NCBI GenBank assembly: GCA_910585345.1
Contig: CAJUDS010000001.1
Coordinates: 439,758 to 503,757 of the forward strand
Source of the DNA: an uncultured Lachnospiraceae bacterium
GTDB taxonomy: Bacteria; Bacillota; Clostridia; Lachnospirales; Lachnospiraceae
Reading direction: 5' to 3'
Length of the DNA: 64,000 bases
Numbering within the stretch: position 1 is the first letter of the stretch; each line of letters begins with the position of its first letter. Shown piece by piece: positions 9,076 to 17,383 of the stretch. Below the pieces are notes generated by a model. It was not told the origin of the DNA. It ran no database searches and saw only the letters and a program-made list of their open reading frames with translations. A program made the translations under genes and the position numbers.

Positions 9076-10350
9076 ATGAAATCTTTTAAAATTACCATTC
9101 GAGCGGCCTTCTTACTTTTTATCCTGTGTTTTTGGATATCGCTTCCCGCCAAGGCGCAGGAAACCACCTCAAACAAACCTGTGGCAGAAGAAGAAAGCCT
9201 TCCCTCTTACACCGTCCGTTTTTCCGGCGCAGGTCTTCCGGTTTATGCCGACCCCGCTCTTTTGGAAAGCCCAATAGCGATGCTGCCCGATCAGACCATT
9301 GTCCGGATCATCCAGGGACCTGCCGATTTTTTTGCCCGCATCCGGGTAGCGGATACGGGGCTGGAAGGTTATGTCGATATGCGTTATCTCAAACGCACCG
9401 ATGCCATTGTAAAGGAATCTGATATCTACACCTATGAAGAGATGGAAACGGACATCCGGCAGATGCAGGAAAGATACCCGGAACTATTAAAGGTCGATAT
9501 CACAGGAACTTCCGCCGACGGCCGGAATCTGTACGCGCTGACTCTCGGTAATAAAAACGCGGCGCGGCACATTTTGGTCCACGCCGGTATCCATGCCCGT
9601 GAATACACCAATCCGCTTCTTGTGATGGAACAGCTTGAGCAGTGTCTGGACTGTTACGACTGCGGACAGTTTCGTGGAACGAGCTACCGCGAACTGTTTT
9701 CTGCGACAGCCGTCCACATCATACCGATGGTCAATCCCGACGGGATTGCCCTCAGCCAGTTCGGAGAAGCCGCCCTGCACTCGCCGGAGCTGGTGCAGAT
9801 GGTGCGCGCCTGCTATGCCTGCGATCTTGCCGCCGGACGGACAAGCCGGCCTTATGATAACTATCTTGCCAGATGGAAAGCCAATGCCCGCGGCGTGGAT
9901 CTGAATAAAAACTTTCCTTTCGGCTTTGCCGTCAATACAAAAGCCGTGCTGCCTTCCTATGCGGGATACCCAGGACTGCTGCCGTTTTCCGAGCCCGAAT
10001 CCGCATCTCTGGCCGCAGTGACCCTGCAGTACAAGCCGTCTGTCGTTATTAACTACCATTCCATGGGAGAGGTCGCATACTGGGATACCCTGGAAAGCAG
10101 ATATACGGACATCAATACTTACTTTTCCGCCTATATGCTGTCAATTATCCCTTACAAAAGGATGGGGAGCGGCAGTGCCACAGGCAGTTATCTCGACTGG
10201 ATCTATAGCGGCGACACACCCGTCCTCTCCATTACATTTGAAACGGGAAATGTGGAATGCCCTCTTCCCGCAGGCCAATATCCGAAAATCTGGATACAAC
10301 ACAGTTATATTCTGCAGGAGGCCGCATGGTACGCTTCTTCCTTTACCTAA
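9076..10350 (+). CDS. Secreted M14 zinc carboxypeptidase with SH3-like N-terminal domain
   Basis: A 424-residue exported protein. A signal peptide (KSFKITIRAAFLLFILCFW, probable cut after AKA near residue 29) is followed by an SH3b-like region (about 45-110), which may bind cell wall. The M14 metallocarboxypeptidase domain (about 125-420) shows zinc ligands HAGIHARE (HxxE, about 170), the substrate-binding region VDLNKNFPF (about 275), the third zinc ligand in NYHSMGE (about 325) and the catalytic Glu in ITFETGN (about 387). All catalytic residues look present. It probably trims peptidoglycan peptides (gamma-D-Glu-diaminopimelate type) or extracellular peptides. I chose the ATG at 9076 because AGGAG precedes it and it begins the signal peptide. 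The ORF is open 21 codons further upstream. Confidence 0.85.
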   Translation: MKSFKITIRAAFLLFILCFWISLPAKAQETTSNKPVAEEESLPSYTVRFSGAGLPVYADPALLESPIAMLPDQTIVRIIQGPADFFARIRVADTGLEGYVDMRYLKRTDAIVKESDIYTYEEMETDIRQMQERYPELLKVDITGTSADGRNLYALTLGNKNAARHILVHAGIHAREYTNPLLVMEQLEQCLDCYDCGQFRGTSYRELFSATAVHIIPMVNPDGIALSQFGEAALHSPELVQMVRACYACDLAAGRTSRPYDNYLARWKANARGVDLNKNFPFGFAVNTKAVLPSYAGYPGLLPFSEPESASLAAVTLQYKPSVVINYHSMGEVAYWDTLESRYTDINTYFSAYMLSIIPYKRMGSGSATGSYLDWIYSGDTPVLSITFETGNVECPLPAGQYPKIWIQHSYILQEAAWYASSFT

Positions 10351-10436
10351 CCGGCCCGGCGGATTCCGGCCGCCGAACCAGTCTCCCTGTCCATAGAATC
10401 TGCTTTGATCCACCCTGTATTGTATCCGATCGTAAC

Positions 10437-10461
10437 AAGAGCCGCGCAGGCGGCTCTTTTC
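10437..10461 (+). terminator. Rho-independent terminator after the M14 carboxypeptidase gene
   Basis: The stem AAGAGCCGC / GCGGCTCTT has a 4-nt loop and ends in a T run. Confidence 0.8.
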
Positions 10462-10490
10462 TATGGCGCAGACATAGCGCTATTCCCTAA

Positions 10491-10622
10491 ATTTTTACGC
10501 ACAGAAATCAATGTTTCGTTCATTGGAACAAATAGATTGAAGCGTTTCTTATATCCGTAACCTGGAACACGAATCAAATATTTGTGCACAAAAACGAAAC
10601 CTTGATTTCCGTGATTTTTACG
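10491..10622. mobile_element. 114-bp MITE-like element with 21-bp TIRs and 9-bp target duplication
   Basis: The element spans 10500-10613. The left TIR starts CACAGAAATCAATG (10500-10520) and the right TIR (10593-10613) reads CACGGAAATCAAGG on the other strand. The arms match at 19 of 21 positions. Both sides are flanked by the identical 9-mer ATTTTTACG (10491-10499 and 10614-10622), the expected footprint of a transposition. The 72-bp interior has no ORF. It ends 10 bp before the -35 hexamer of the pot operon. No transposase is in the window, so the parent family is unknown. Confidence 0.75.
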
Positions 10623-10631
10623 TTTTAGCGG

Positions 10632-10690
10632 TTGACATCACCTGCAAATCTAGTATAATAATTATCAGCGTTTGTTTAGTTTTAGTAAAC
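10632..10690 (+). promoter_or_regulatory. Promoter and candidate operator of the XRE-potABCD operon
   Basis: TTGACA (10632-10637) and TATAAT (10654-10659) are 16 bp apart, a strong promoter. Just after the predicted start site lies the dyad GTTTAGTTTTAGTAAAC (10674-10690), well placed for autorepression by the XRE-cupin protein encoded next. Operator assignment is inference. Confidence 0.65.
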
Positions 10691-10727
10691 TTTCTGTTTA
10701 TTATCACTGCTTGCCGGGAGGATTTTT

Positions 10728-11267
10728 ATGAACATCGGAAATAAAATCAAGGAACTGAGAGTCCAAAAAGGTCTGACACAGGAGGAACTTGCTGACAGGG
10801 CCGAACTGTCCAAGGGTTTTATCTCACAGTTGGAACGTGACCTGACCTCTCCTTCCATAGCCACTCTCGTCGATATTCTGCAGTGTCTGGGCACCGATCT
10901 GAAAGATTTTTTCAATGAAGACACGGAAGAACAGATCGTTTTTGGCAAAGAAGACTACTTCGAAAAAACCGATACCGATTTACAGAATAGAGTGGAATGG
11001 ATTATTCCAAACGCCCAGAAGAATATTATGGAGCCGATCCGTCTGACACTGGAGCCCGAAGGCGCCACTTATCCCGATAATCCACACGAAGGGGAGGAAT
11101 TCGGCTATGTACTTTCCGGCAGTATCACGCTTCATCTGGGAAAACGCTCCTATCCGGTCAAAAAAGGAGAATCCTTTTACTTTACGCCAAATACCACACA
11201 TTATATCGTAGGCGGCAGAAAAACGGGAGCCGTCCTGATCTGGGTCAGCAGCCCTCCCAGCTTTTAA
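10728..11267 (+). CDS. XRE-family regulator with C-terminal cupin domain
   Basis: A 179-residue regulator. A Cro/CI-type helix-turn-helix sits at residues 5-60 (IKELRVQKGLTQEELADRAE, GFISQLERD). A cupin_2 sensor barrel follows at about 105-175 (EGEEFGYVLSGSITLHLG, FYFTPNTTHYIV). This architecture (PuuR/SinR-cupin type) commonly controls polyamine uptake or breakdown. It is the first gene of the operon and lies 29 bp before potA, so it probably senses polyamine and represses its own promoter. The ribosome binding site is GGGAGG. Confidence 0.88.
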   Translation: MNIGNKIKELRVQKGLTQEELADRAELSKGFISQLERDLTSPSIATLVDILQCLGTDLKDFFNEDTEEQIVFGKEDYFEKTDTDLQNRVEWIIPNAQKNIMEPIRLTLEPEGATYPDNPHEGEEFGYVLSGSITLHLGKRSYPVKKGESFYFTPNTTHYIVGGRKTGAVLIWVSSPPSF

Positions 11268-11296
11268 TCTAATTTGATACACAGGAGGAGTTCAAT

Positions 11297-12367
11297 GTGA
11301 ATAAACTCATCGACTTACAACATATCTCCAAGACATACGATTCCAATGTCGTTCTGGACGATATGAATTTATACATAAGGGAAAATGAATTTCTGACGCT
11401 GCTTGGTCCAAGCGGCTGCGGCAAAACCACCACTCTGCGCATTATCGGCGGCTTTGAAACCCCCGACCGCGGTCAGGTAATATTTGACGGCTGCGATATT
11501 ACCAGCCTGCCGCCCAATAAGCGGCAGCTCAATACCGTATTCCAGAAGTATGCTCTCTTTCCCCACATGAACATTGGAGAAAACATCGCATTCGGTCTGC
11601 GAATCCGCAATAAACCTCAAAATTATATCCGGGATAAAATCAAATACGCATTGAAACTTGTCAATCTGGACGGCTACGAAAAACGGATGCCCGACTCTCT
11701 CAGCGGCGGCCAGCAACAGCGTATCGCGATCGCAAGAGCCATTGTCAACGAACCGAAAGTGCTCCTGCTCGACGAACCGCTCGGCGCTCTTGATCTGAAA
11801 CTGCGCCAGGATATGCAGTATGAATTGATCCGCTTAAAAAACGAGCTGGGAATTACCTTTATCTATGTTACCCATGATCAGGAAGAAGCTCTGACCATGT
11901 CCGATACAATCGTCGTTATGAACCAGGGGTATATCCAGCAGATCGGCACGCCGGAAACAATCTACAATGAACCGGAAAACGCCTTTGTGGCTGATTTCAT
12001 CGGTGACAGTAATATCCTGGACGCCGTTATGGTGCGGGATGAGCTGGTAGAAATACTGGGTACCCGCTTTGCATGTGTGGACAAAGGCTTCGGACAAAAC
12101 AAGCCCGTCGATGTGGTTATCCGCCCGGAAGACGTGGAACTGGTAGAACCGCAGCGGGGTATCCTTCAGGGCGTCGTATCCCACATCATCTTCAAAGGCG
12201 TCCACTATGAAATGGAAGTGACGGCAAACGGCTTTGAATGGCTTGTACAGTCCACCAGAATGTTCCCTGTAGGAACACCGGTAGGGCTTTTGGTAGACCC
12301 CTTTAATATCCAGATCATGAACAAGCCGGAATCCGAAGACGAGGAGGCAATTGGCTGCGATGAATAA
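11297..12367 (+). CDS. potA: Spermidine/putrescine ABC transporter ATP-binding protein
   Basis: A 356-residue ABC ATPase that powers polyamine import. Walker A GPSGCGKTT, signature LSGGQQQR, Walker B LLLDEPLGALD and the switch His in VTHDQEEA are all visible. A C-terminal TOBE-like regulatory domain occupies about 240-345. Translation starts at GTG 11297, with AGGAGG 8 nt upstream. The out-of-frame ATG two bases earlier should be ignored. It overlaps the start of potB. Confidence 0.95.
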   Translation: MNKLIDLQHISKTYDSNVVLDDMNLYIRENEFLTLLGPSGCGKTTTLRIIGGFETPDRGQVIFDGCDITSLPPNKRQLNTVFQKYALFPHMNIGENIAFGLRIRNKPQNYIRDKIKYALKLVNLDGYEKRMPDSLSGGQQQRIAIARAIVNEPKVLLLDEPLGALDLKLRQDMQYELIRLKNELGITFIYVTHDQEEALTMSDTIVVMNQGYIQQIGTPETIYNEPENAFVADFIGDSNILDAVMVRDELVEILGTRFACVDKGFGQNKPVDVVIRPEDVELVEPQRGILQGVVSHIIFKGVHYEMEVTANGFEWLVQSTRMFPVGTPVGLLVDPFNIQIMNKPESEDEEAIGCDE

Positions 12368-13172
12368 AAAAACACTTGCTTTTCCCTATGTATTCTGGTC
12401 TGTGGCTTTTATCGTCATCCCCCTTGGTATGATCTTTTACTATGGACTGACCGATAAAACCGGCGCTTTCACCCTGGAAAACATCGCCACCATCGCGACC
12501 GCAGAACATTCCAAAGCGCTTCTGCTGGCCGCCTGGCTGTCACTGGTCAGTACTGCCGTCTGCTTTTTGCTGGCCTATCCGCTTGCCATGATTCTGGCGA
12601 ATATGAATGTAAACCAGCACAGCTTTATTGTATTGATTTTTATCCTGCCCATGTGGATGAATTTCCTGCTGCGCACCCTTGCGTGGCAGACACTTTTGGA
12701 AAAAACAGGCGTGCTCAACAGCATTCTGGCCTTTTTCCATCTGCCCATCCTGGAAATCATCAATACCCCGGCGGCTATCATTCTGGGCATGGTATACAAT
12801 TTTCTGCCGTTTATGGTACTGCCCGTCTACAATGCCCTGACTAAGATTGATAAAAATGTGATCAACGCCGCACGCGATCTGGGCGCCAACAGCATGCAGA
12901 CATTTTTCAGGATCATCTTTCCTCTGTCCATACCGGGCATCATAAGCGGTATCACAATGGTATTCATCCCTGCACTGACCACTTTTGTGATCAGCACACT
13001 GCTGGGCGGCAGCAAAATCCTGCTGATCGGCAATGTGATCGAACAGGAATTTACCCAGACCGGCAACTGGCATCTGGGCAGCGGCCTTTCCATCGTCCTG
13101 ATGGTATTTATCCTCATCAATATGGCTGCGGAAGCGTTCTTTGATAAAAACGGGGAGGGAACCGCACTATGA
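12360..13172 (+). CDS. potB: Spermidine/putrescine ABC transporter permease
   Basis: A 270-residue inner-membrane permease with about six transmembrane helices and the EAA-type loop NAARDLGANSMQTFFRIIFPLSIPGI that docks the ATPase. ATG 12360 overlaps the end of potA by 8 bp. A TTG three codons earlier (12351) is closer to the GAGGAGG sequence but too close to serve well. It is translationally coupled on both sides. Confidence 0.93.
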   Translation: MNKKTLAFPYVFWSVAFIVIPLGMIFYYGLTDKTGAFTLENIATIATAEHSKALLLAAWLSLVSTAVCFLLAYPLAMILANMNVNQHSFIVLIFILPMWMNFLLRTLAWQTLLEKTGVLNSILAFFHLPILEIINTPAAIILGMVYNFLPFMVLPVYNALTKIDKNVINAARDLGANSMQTFFRIIFPLSIPGIISGITMVFIPALTTFVISTLLGGSKILLIGNVIEQEFTQTGNWHLGSGLSIVLMVFILINMAAEAFFDKNGEGTAL

Positions 13173-13951
13173 AAAACACACTCCGTAAACTTTATATCGG
13201 TCTCATTTTTCTGTTTTTGTACGCACCGATCGTGACTCTGATGGTACTGTCCTTTAACGCCAGTAAAACAAGAGCCAAATGGGGCGGCTTTACTATGAAA
13301 TGGTATCTGTCCATGTTTCGGAATGAAGCGATCCTGCAGGCGCTGTCCAACACTCTGATTATCGCCCTGCTCTCTTCCCTGACCGCTACCGTGATTGGCA
13401 CCGTCGCCTGTATTTCCATGCAGTCGATGAAACGAAGAAACAGAGCGGTTATCATGGGCGTTACCAATATTCCCATGCTGAATGCGGATATTGTAACCGG
13501 TATTTCTCTCATGCTTCTATTTATCACGCTGGGACTGCGGTTTGGTTTCATGACAATCCTGTTATCCCATATCACATTCAATATCCCGTATGTGATACTG
13601 AGCGTTATGCCGCGCATGAAGCAGCTCAATCCAAGTATTTACGAAGCCGCGCTCGATTTGGGGGCCTCTCATATACAAGCGTTTTTTAAAGTTGTATTTC
13701 CGGATATCCTGCCTGGCGTGCTCTCCGGTTTTCTAATGGCATTTACCATGTCGCTGGATGATTTCATTATCACGCATTTTACAAAAGGGCCCGGCATCGA
13801 TACGTTGTCCACCAAAATCTATACGGAAGTGAAGAAGGGCATCAAGCCGGAAATGTACGCGCTGTCCACACTGATTTTTGTAACGGTTCTCGTTCTTCTT
13901 TTGCTTGTGAACAAAACGCCTTCCGGGAAAAAGAAACTGCGGAAACGATAG
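13169..13951 (+). CDS. potC: Spermidine/putrescine ABC transporter permease
   Basis: A 260-residue second permease with six predicted transmembrane segments and the EAA loop EAALDLGASHIQAFFKVVFP. The stop of potB and the start of potC share ATGA, and GGGAGG lies upstream. It forms the transmembrane pore with PotB. Confidence 0.93.
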   Translation: MKNTLRKLYIGLIFLFLYAPIVTLMVLSFNASKTRAKWGGFTMKWYLSMFRNEAILQALSNTLIIALLSSLTATVIGTVACISMQSMKRRNRAVIMGVTNIPMLNADIVTGISLMLLFITLGLRFGFMTILLSHITFNIPYVILSVMPRMKQLNPSIYEAALDLGASHIQAFFKVVFPDILPGVLSGFLMAFTMSLDDFIITHFTKGPGIDTLSTKIYTEVKKGIKPEMYALSTLIFVTVLVLLLLVNKTPSGKKKLRKR

Positions 13952-13982
13952 CGAAACAGATTACATTTATAAGGAGGAATAC

Positions 13983-15044
13983 ATGATGAAAAAGAAACTT
14001 ATCACGCTGCTTATACTCGCCGCATGCCTTATTTCCCTTACGGCCTGCGGCAGCCAGGGAGGCGAAAACGGAGAGGTGATCGTATACAACTGGGGGGAAT
14101 ACATCGATCCTGAAGTACTCACTTCTTTTGAAGAAGAGACAGGGATCAAAGTCGTGTATGATGAATTTGAGACAAACGAAATTATGTATCCCAAAGTGGA
14201 AGCCGGTGCATCGGCATATGATGTTGTCTGTCCCTCCGATTATATGATCAAAAAAATGATTGATAACGACCTGCTTGCCAAAATCGATTTTGAAAAGACG
14301 CCAAATGCCAAAGAATATATCGGGCAGCAGTATTATGAACAATCCAGAGAATTTGACCCGTCCAACGAATATGCCGTTCCCTACTGTTGGGGCACCGTAG
14401 GCATTTTATACAACCGCACAATGGTCGATGAAACCGTAGACTCCTGGGACATTCTCTGGAATGAAAAATATGCAGACAATATCCTCATGCAGGATTCTGT
14501 CCGCGACGCTTTTATGGTGGCCTTAAAACGCAACGGCGCGTCTATGAACACAGTTGACGAGGCACAGTTGCAGGAAGCGCGAAACGATCTGATTGCTCAA
14601 AAACCGCTTGTACAGGCATATGTGATCGATCAGGTCCGGGATAAAATGATTGGAAACGAAGCCGCCATCGGCGTAATCTATTCCGGCGAAGCGATCTATA
14701 CCCAGCGTGAAAACCCTGATCTGGAATATGTCATTCCCAAAGAAGGGACAAACGTTTGGATTGATTCCTGGGTAATCCCGAAAAATGCGCCCAATATGGA
14801 AAATGCGCTGAAATTCATTGATTATATGTGCAGACCTGAGATCGCGCTGAAAAACTTTGAATACATTACCTACTCCACTCCCAACGACGGCGCACGGGAT
14901 CTGATAGAAGACGACGACATCAAAAACTCTCCCGTTGCCTTTCCGGATCTTTCACAGTACAATGGCCTGGAAACCTATTCCTATCTCGGTGAAGAAGGAG
15001 ACGCACTCTACAATGAACTGTGGAAAGAAGTTAAGTCCGAATAA
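13983..15044 (+). CDS. potD: Spermidine/putrescine-binding lipoprotein
   Basis: A 353-residue extracellular solute-binding protein. The lipoprotein signal peptide ends in the lipobox LTAC (Cys near residue 22). The mature protein opens with the PotD-type VIVYNWGEYIDPEVLTSFEEETGIKV and contains WDILWNEKYADNILMQDS and the conserved YSGEAIYTQ region. It delivers polyamine to PotBC. Two adjacent ATGs (13983, 13986) are possible. AAGGAGG is spaced 5 nt from the first and 8 nt from the second, so the second may be used. It is the last gene of the operon, followed by a terminator. Confidence 0.94.
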   Translation: MMKKKLITLLILAACLISLTACGSQGGENGEVIVYNWGEYIDPEVLTSFEEETGIKVVYDEFETNEIMYPKVEAGASAYDVVCPSDYMIKKMIDNDLLAKIDFEKTPNAKEYIGQQYYEQSREFDPSNEYAVPYCWGTVGILYNRTMVDETVDSWDILWNEKYADNILMQDSVRDAFMVALKRNGASMNTVDEAQLQEARNDLIAQKPLVQAYVIDQVRDKMIGNEAAIGVIYSGEAIYTQRENPDLEYVIPKEGTNVWIDSWVIPKNAPNMENALKFIDYMCRPEIALKNFEYITYSTPNDGARDLIEDDDIKNSPVAFPDLSQYNGLETYSYLGEEGDALYNELWKEVKSE

Positions 15045-15083
15045 ATTGACTGCTATACGAACTTTCTATAGTCATAAACAAAA

Positions 15084-15116
15084 GGTCCGCAGATGCCTGA
15101 CGGCATCCTGCGGACC
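15084..15116. terminator. Bidirectional terminator between potD and trpS
   Basis: A stem of GGTCCGCAG.ATGCC against GGCATCCTGCGGACC with a one-base bulge and a 3-nt loop. T-rich tracts on both sides serve the two convergent operons. Confidence 0.8.
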
Positions 15117-15144
15117 GATCTGCTTTTTCTTTCTCTGTTCCACC

Positions 15145-16149
15145 TTATCTGATTCTTTCCGGAAATCCGACTTTCTTCTGCACTTTGCGTAATGTCTTTG
15201 CCGCAAAACGCTCTGCCTTCTCACCGTTGTTCTTAATCACGCTGTCAATATACGCCTTATCCTTCTGCAACTGTGCGAATTTTGTCTGCAGCGGTCTGAG
15301 TACGTCCACCACGGATTCCCCTACTGCAAGTTTGAACTCACCGTACCCCTTTCCGTCAAACTCTTTTACGGTCTGCTGCGGCGTCTTTCCGGTACAAGCG
15401 CAATAAATATCAATCAGATTGCGGATGCCGGGCTGCTCTTCGTTATACGCGATATTGGCGCATGAATCTGTTACGGCGCGTTTAAATTTACGCATCACCG
15501 TATCTGCATCGTCTGTCAGATAGACACTTCCGTTTGGATTTTCGTCAGACTTTGACATTTTTTTCGAAGGATCCTGCAGACTCATAATCTTGGCTCCTAC
15601 CCGTCCGACAAAGGGCTCCGGAATGGTAAAGACATCCCCATACAGATGATTAAATCTCTGGGCAATATCCCTTGTAATTTCCAAATGCTGAAGCTGATCC
15701 TTCCCAACCGGCACCACATCCGCCTGATATAGCAGAATATCCGCCGCCATCAGTACCGGATACGTATACAGGCCCGCATTGATATTATCCGCATGTTTGG
15801 CTGCTTTATCCTTAAACTGGGTCATACGGTTCAGCTCTCCCATATAGGTAAAACAGTTCAGTATCCACGCCAGTTCCGCATGGCCGGAAACATGGGACTG
15901 GTAATAAATGCAGTTCTTTTCCGGATCCAAACCCGCCGCAATATATAAAGTGAGAAGATTTCTGGCACGTTTTCTCAGTTCTGCCGGATCCTGTCTTACC
16001 GTAATGGAATGCAGGTCTACTACCGAATAAAAACACTCATATTCATCGCTGAGGGAAACCCAGTTTTTCAACGCCCCCAGATAATTTCCCAATGTAAGGG
16101 ACCCCGTCGCCTGCATACCGCTGAACAGCACCTTTTTATCACCTGTCAT
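15145..16149 (-). CDS. trpS: Tryptophanyl-tRNA synthetase
   Basis: A 334-residue class I aminoacyl-tRNA synthetase of usual bacterial length. The HIGH-like motif is in TGSLTLGNYLGAL, the KMSKS loop is KKMSKSDENPNG, and the Rossmann region contains GLYTYPVLMAADILLYQADVVPVGKDQLQHLE. It charges tRNA-Trp. GGAGG is at 8 nt from ATG 16149. There is no T-box leader upstream. Confidence 0.95.
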   Translation of the reverse strand: MTGDKKVLFSGMQATGSLTLGNYLGALKNWVSLSDEYECFYSVVDLHSITVRQDPAELRKRARNLLTLYIAAGLDPEKNCIYYQSHVSGHAELAWILNCFTYMGELNRMTQFKDKAAKHADNINAGLYTYPVLMAADILLYQADVVPVGKDQLQHLEITRDIAQRFNHLYGDVFTIPEPFVGRVGAKIMSLQDPSKKMSKSDENPNGSVYLTDDADTVMRKFKRAVTDSCANIAYNEEQPGIRNLIDIYCACTGKTPQQTVKEFDGKGYGEFKLAVGESVVDVLRPLQTKFAQLQKDKAYIDSVIKNNGEKAERFAAKTLRKVQKKVGFPERIR

Positions 16150-16232
16150 AACGCTTCCTCCACTCGTACTTTCATTTCCTAATCCCCATCCAGTGTATCA
16201 CTCCTGCTGCATATCGTCAACAAAGCTGTCAA

Positions 16233-16718
16233 TCAGTCATTACAACCGCAGGACGATCCCCCCGGAAAGCCCGGTCTTGGCTCCGGTCTGGGCGGTATCG
16301 GATCGCAGCCACAGTCATTACCGCTGTTATTTCCACAGCCAATCGTAATGCCAATCCCGCAGCCACAGTCATTGCTGTTGTTATTTCCGCAGCCACAGCT
16401 GTTATTGTTTCCGCAGTTATTGTTCGTATTGCAGCTACAACCGCTGTTATTGCTGCCGCAGCCACAGCCTACATTGATGCTGCCGCAGCCGCAATTCTTG
16501 TTGTCGCACCCGCAGTTATTATTGTTATTGTTGTCACAGCCACAGCTGTTATTGTTATTGTTGTCACAGCCACAACTGTTGTTATTATTTCCACAGCCGC
16601 AGCCTACATTCACATTCCCACAGCCGCAGTCATCGTCATCACAACAGTTTGCGCAACAGTTACAACCACTGCCGTTATTACAACAGCATAACAGAATCAA
16701 CCACCATAAAATATTCAT
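16233..16718 (-). CDS. Cysteine/asparagine-rich low-complexity repeat protein
   Basis: 161 residues, of which about 34 are Cys, with Asn and Gly making up most of the rest. A short hydrophobic N-terminus (NILWWLILLCCC) is followed by irregular repeats of CGCD(N)4-6 and GCGCG spacing. The C-terminal tail is Pro/Arg-rich (DPIPPRPEPRPGF) and ends in SCGCND. AGGAG at 10 nt before ATG supports translation. The opposite-strand ORF (Pro/Gln/Leu-rich) is a shadow. Similar clostridial ORFs are often labelled high-cysteine chorion-like proteins on composition alone. A metal-binding, spore-coat or disulfide-crosslinked surface role is possible but unproven. Confidence 0.7.
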   Translation of the reverse strand: MNILWWLILLCCCNNGSGCNCCANCCDDDDCGCGNVNVGCGCGNNNNSCGCDNNNNNSCGCDNNNNNNCGCDNKNCGCGSINVGCGCGSNNSGCSCNTNNNCGNNNSCGCGNNNSNDCGCGIGITIGCGNNSGNDCGCDPIPPRPEPRPGFPGGSSCGCND

Positions 16719-16817
16719 ATTTATTCCACTCCTTTTTTATATGAATATTCTATGCGGATTTTCCATTTCTGTGACAAAATCTGCGCCCGAGGCGCCCTGA
16801 TAAGACGCCGGATTCTT

Positions 16818-17378
16818 TCAGACCTTTCTATGATATCCGTTTTTCCTTTTTGCGCGGATATAGGCAAATGTCTTTTGTTCCCCTTTTTCCGCCAGCATAT
16901 GAAGCAGCTTTTCCAAACGCTTTCTCGTATAGGGATGCAGAAATTCTTTCATCCTGCCCACGCCCTTTTCATAGTACGCCAGCGGATCCCCATCTGTATA
17001 CGCTCTGCCATTATACACTTTTGACGCTGCAATCCGGTCCATAAACATCTCGACGATATATCTGTCAGGCATAGGCGCAGGCATCATGCCCTGTTTCGCC
17101 GATGCTCCATCCGCGCAGTAATCGATCCAATACTCATAGTGGTGTTTGTTTCTTCCTTTATGATGGAGCCACGCAGAGGAATATCCTGCCGCCTCCCGCT
17201 CCGCATTGTTCGGGCTGCGGTTACCCTGATAGTATCTGGCACCTACCCAAAATTCGGAAGGCGCATATTTGGACAGATCATGCAGAAGCCCCTGCCTGTA
17301 CAACCCTACCGCAAAACAGCCTTTCAGAACCAGATATTTATGATATGTGATTGTTTTAAAATGTTTCCATGCCCGCAT
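16818..17378 (-). CDS. DUF5662 family protein
   Basis: 186 residues. It matches the DUF5662 pattern, with His/Asp clusters LLHDLSKYAPSEFW near residue 32 and WLHHKGRNKHHYEYWIDY near residue 70 that resemble an HD-domain-like metal site. The function is not known. It sits 5 bp downstream of the GH13-like gene, so the two are probably co-transcribed. The ribosome binding site is AAAGGA. Confidence 0.75.
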   Translation of the reverse strand: MRAWKHFKTITYHKYLVLKGCFAVGLYRQGLLHDLSKYAPSEFWVGARYYQGNRSPNNAEREAAGYSSAWLHHKGRNKHHYEYWIDYCADGASAKQGMMPAPMPDRYIVEMFMDRIAASKVYNGRAYTDGDPLAYYEKGVGRMKEFLHPYTRKRLEKLLHMLAEKGEQKTFAYIRAKRKNGYHRKV

Positions 17379-17383
17379 CTTTC

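Noticed and set aside
16348..16800. Plus-strand Pro/Gln/Leu-rich ORF
   Set aside because: It is the antisense shadow of the Cys-rich gene. The low-complexity repeats keep it open, and it has no ribosome binding site.
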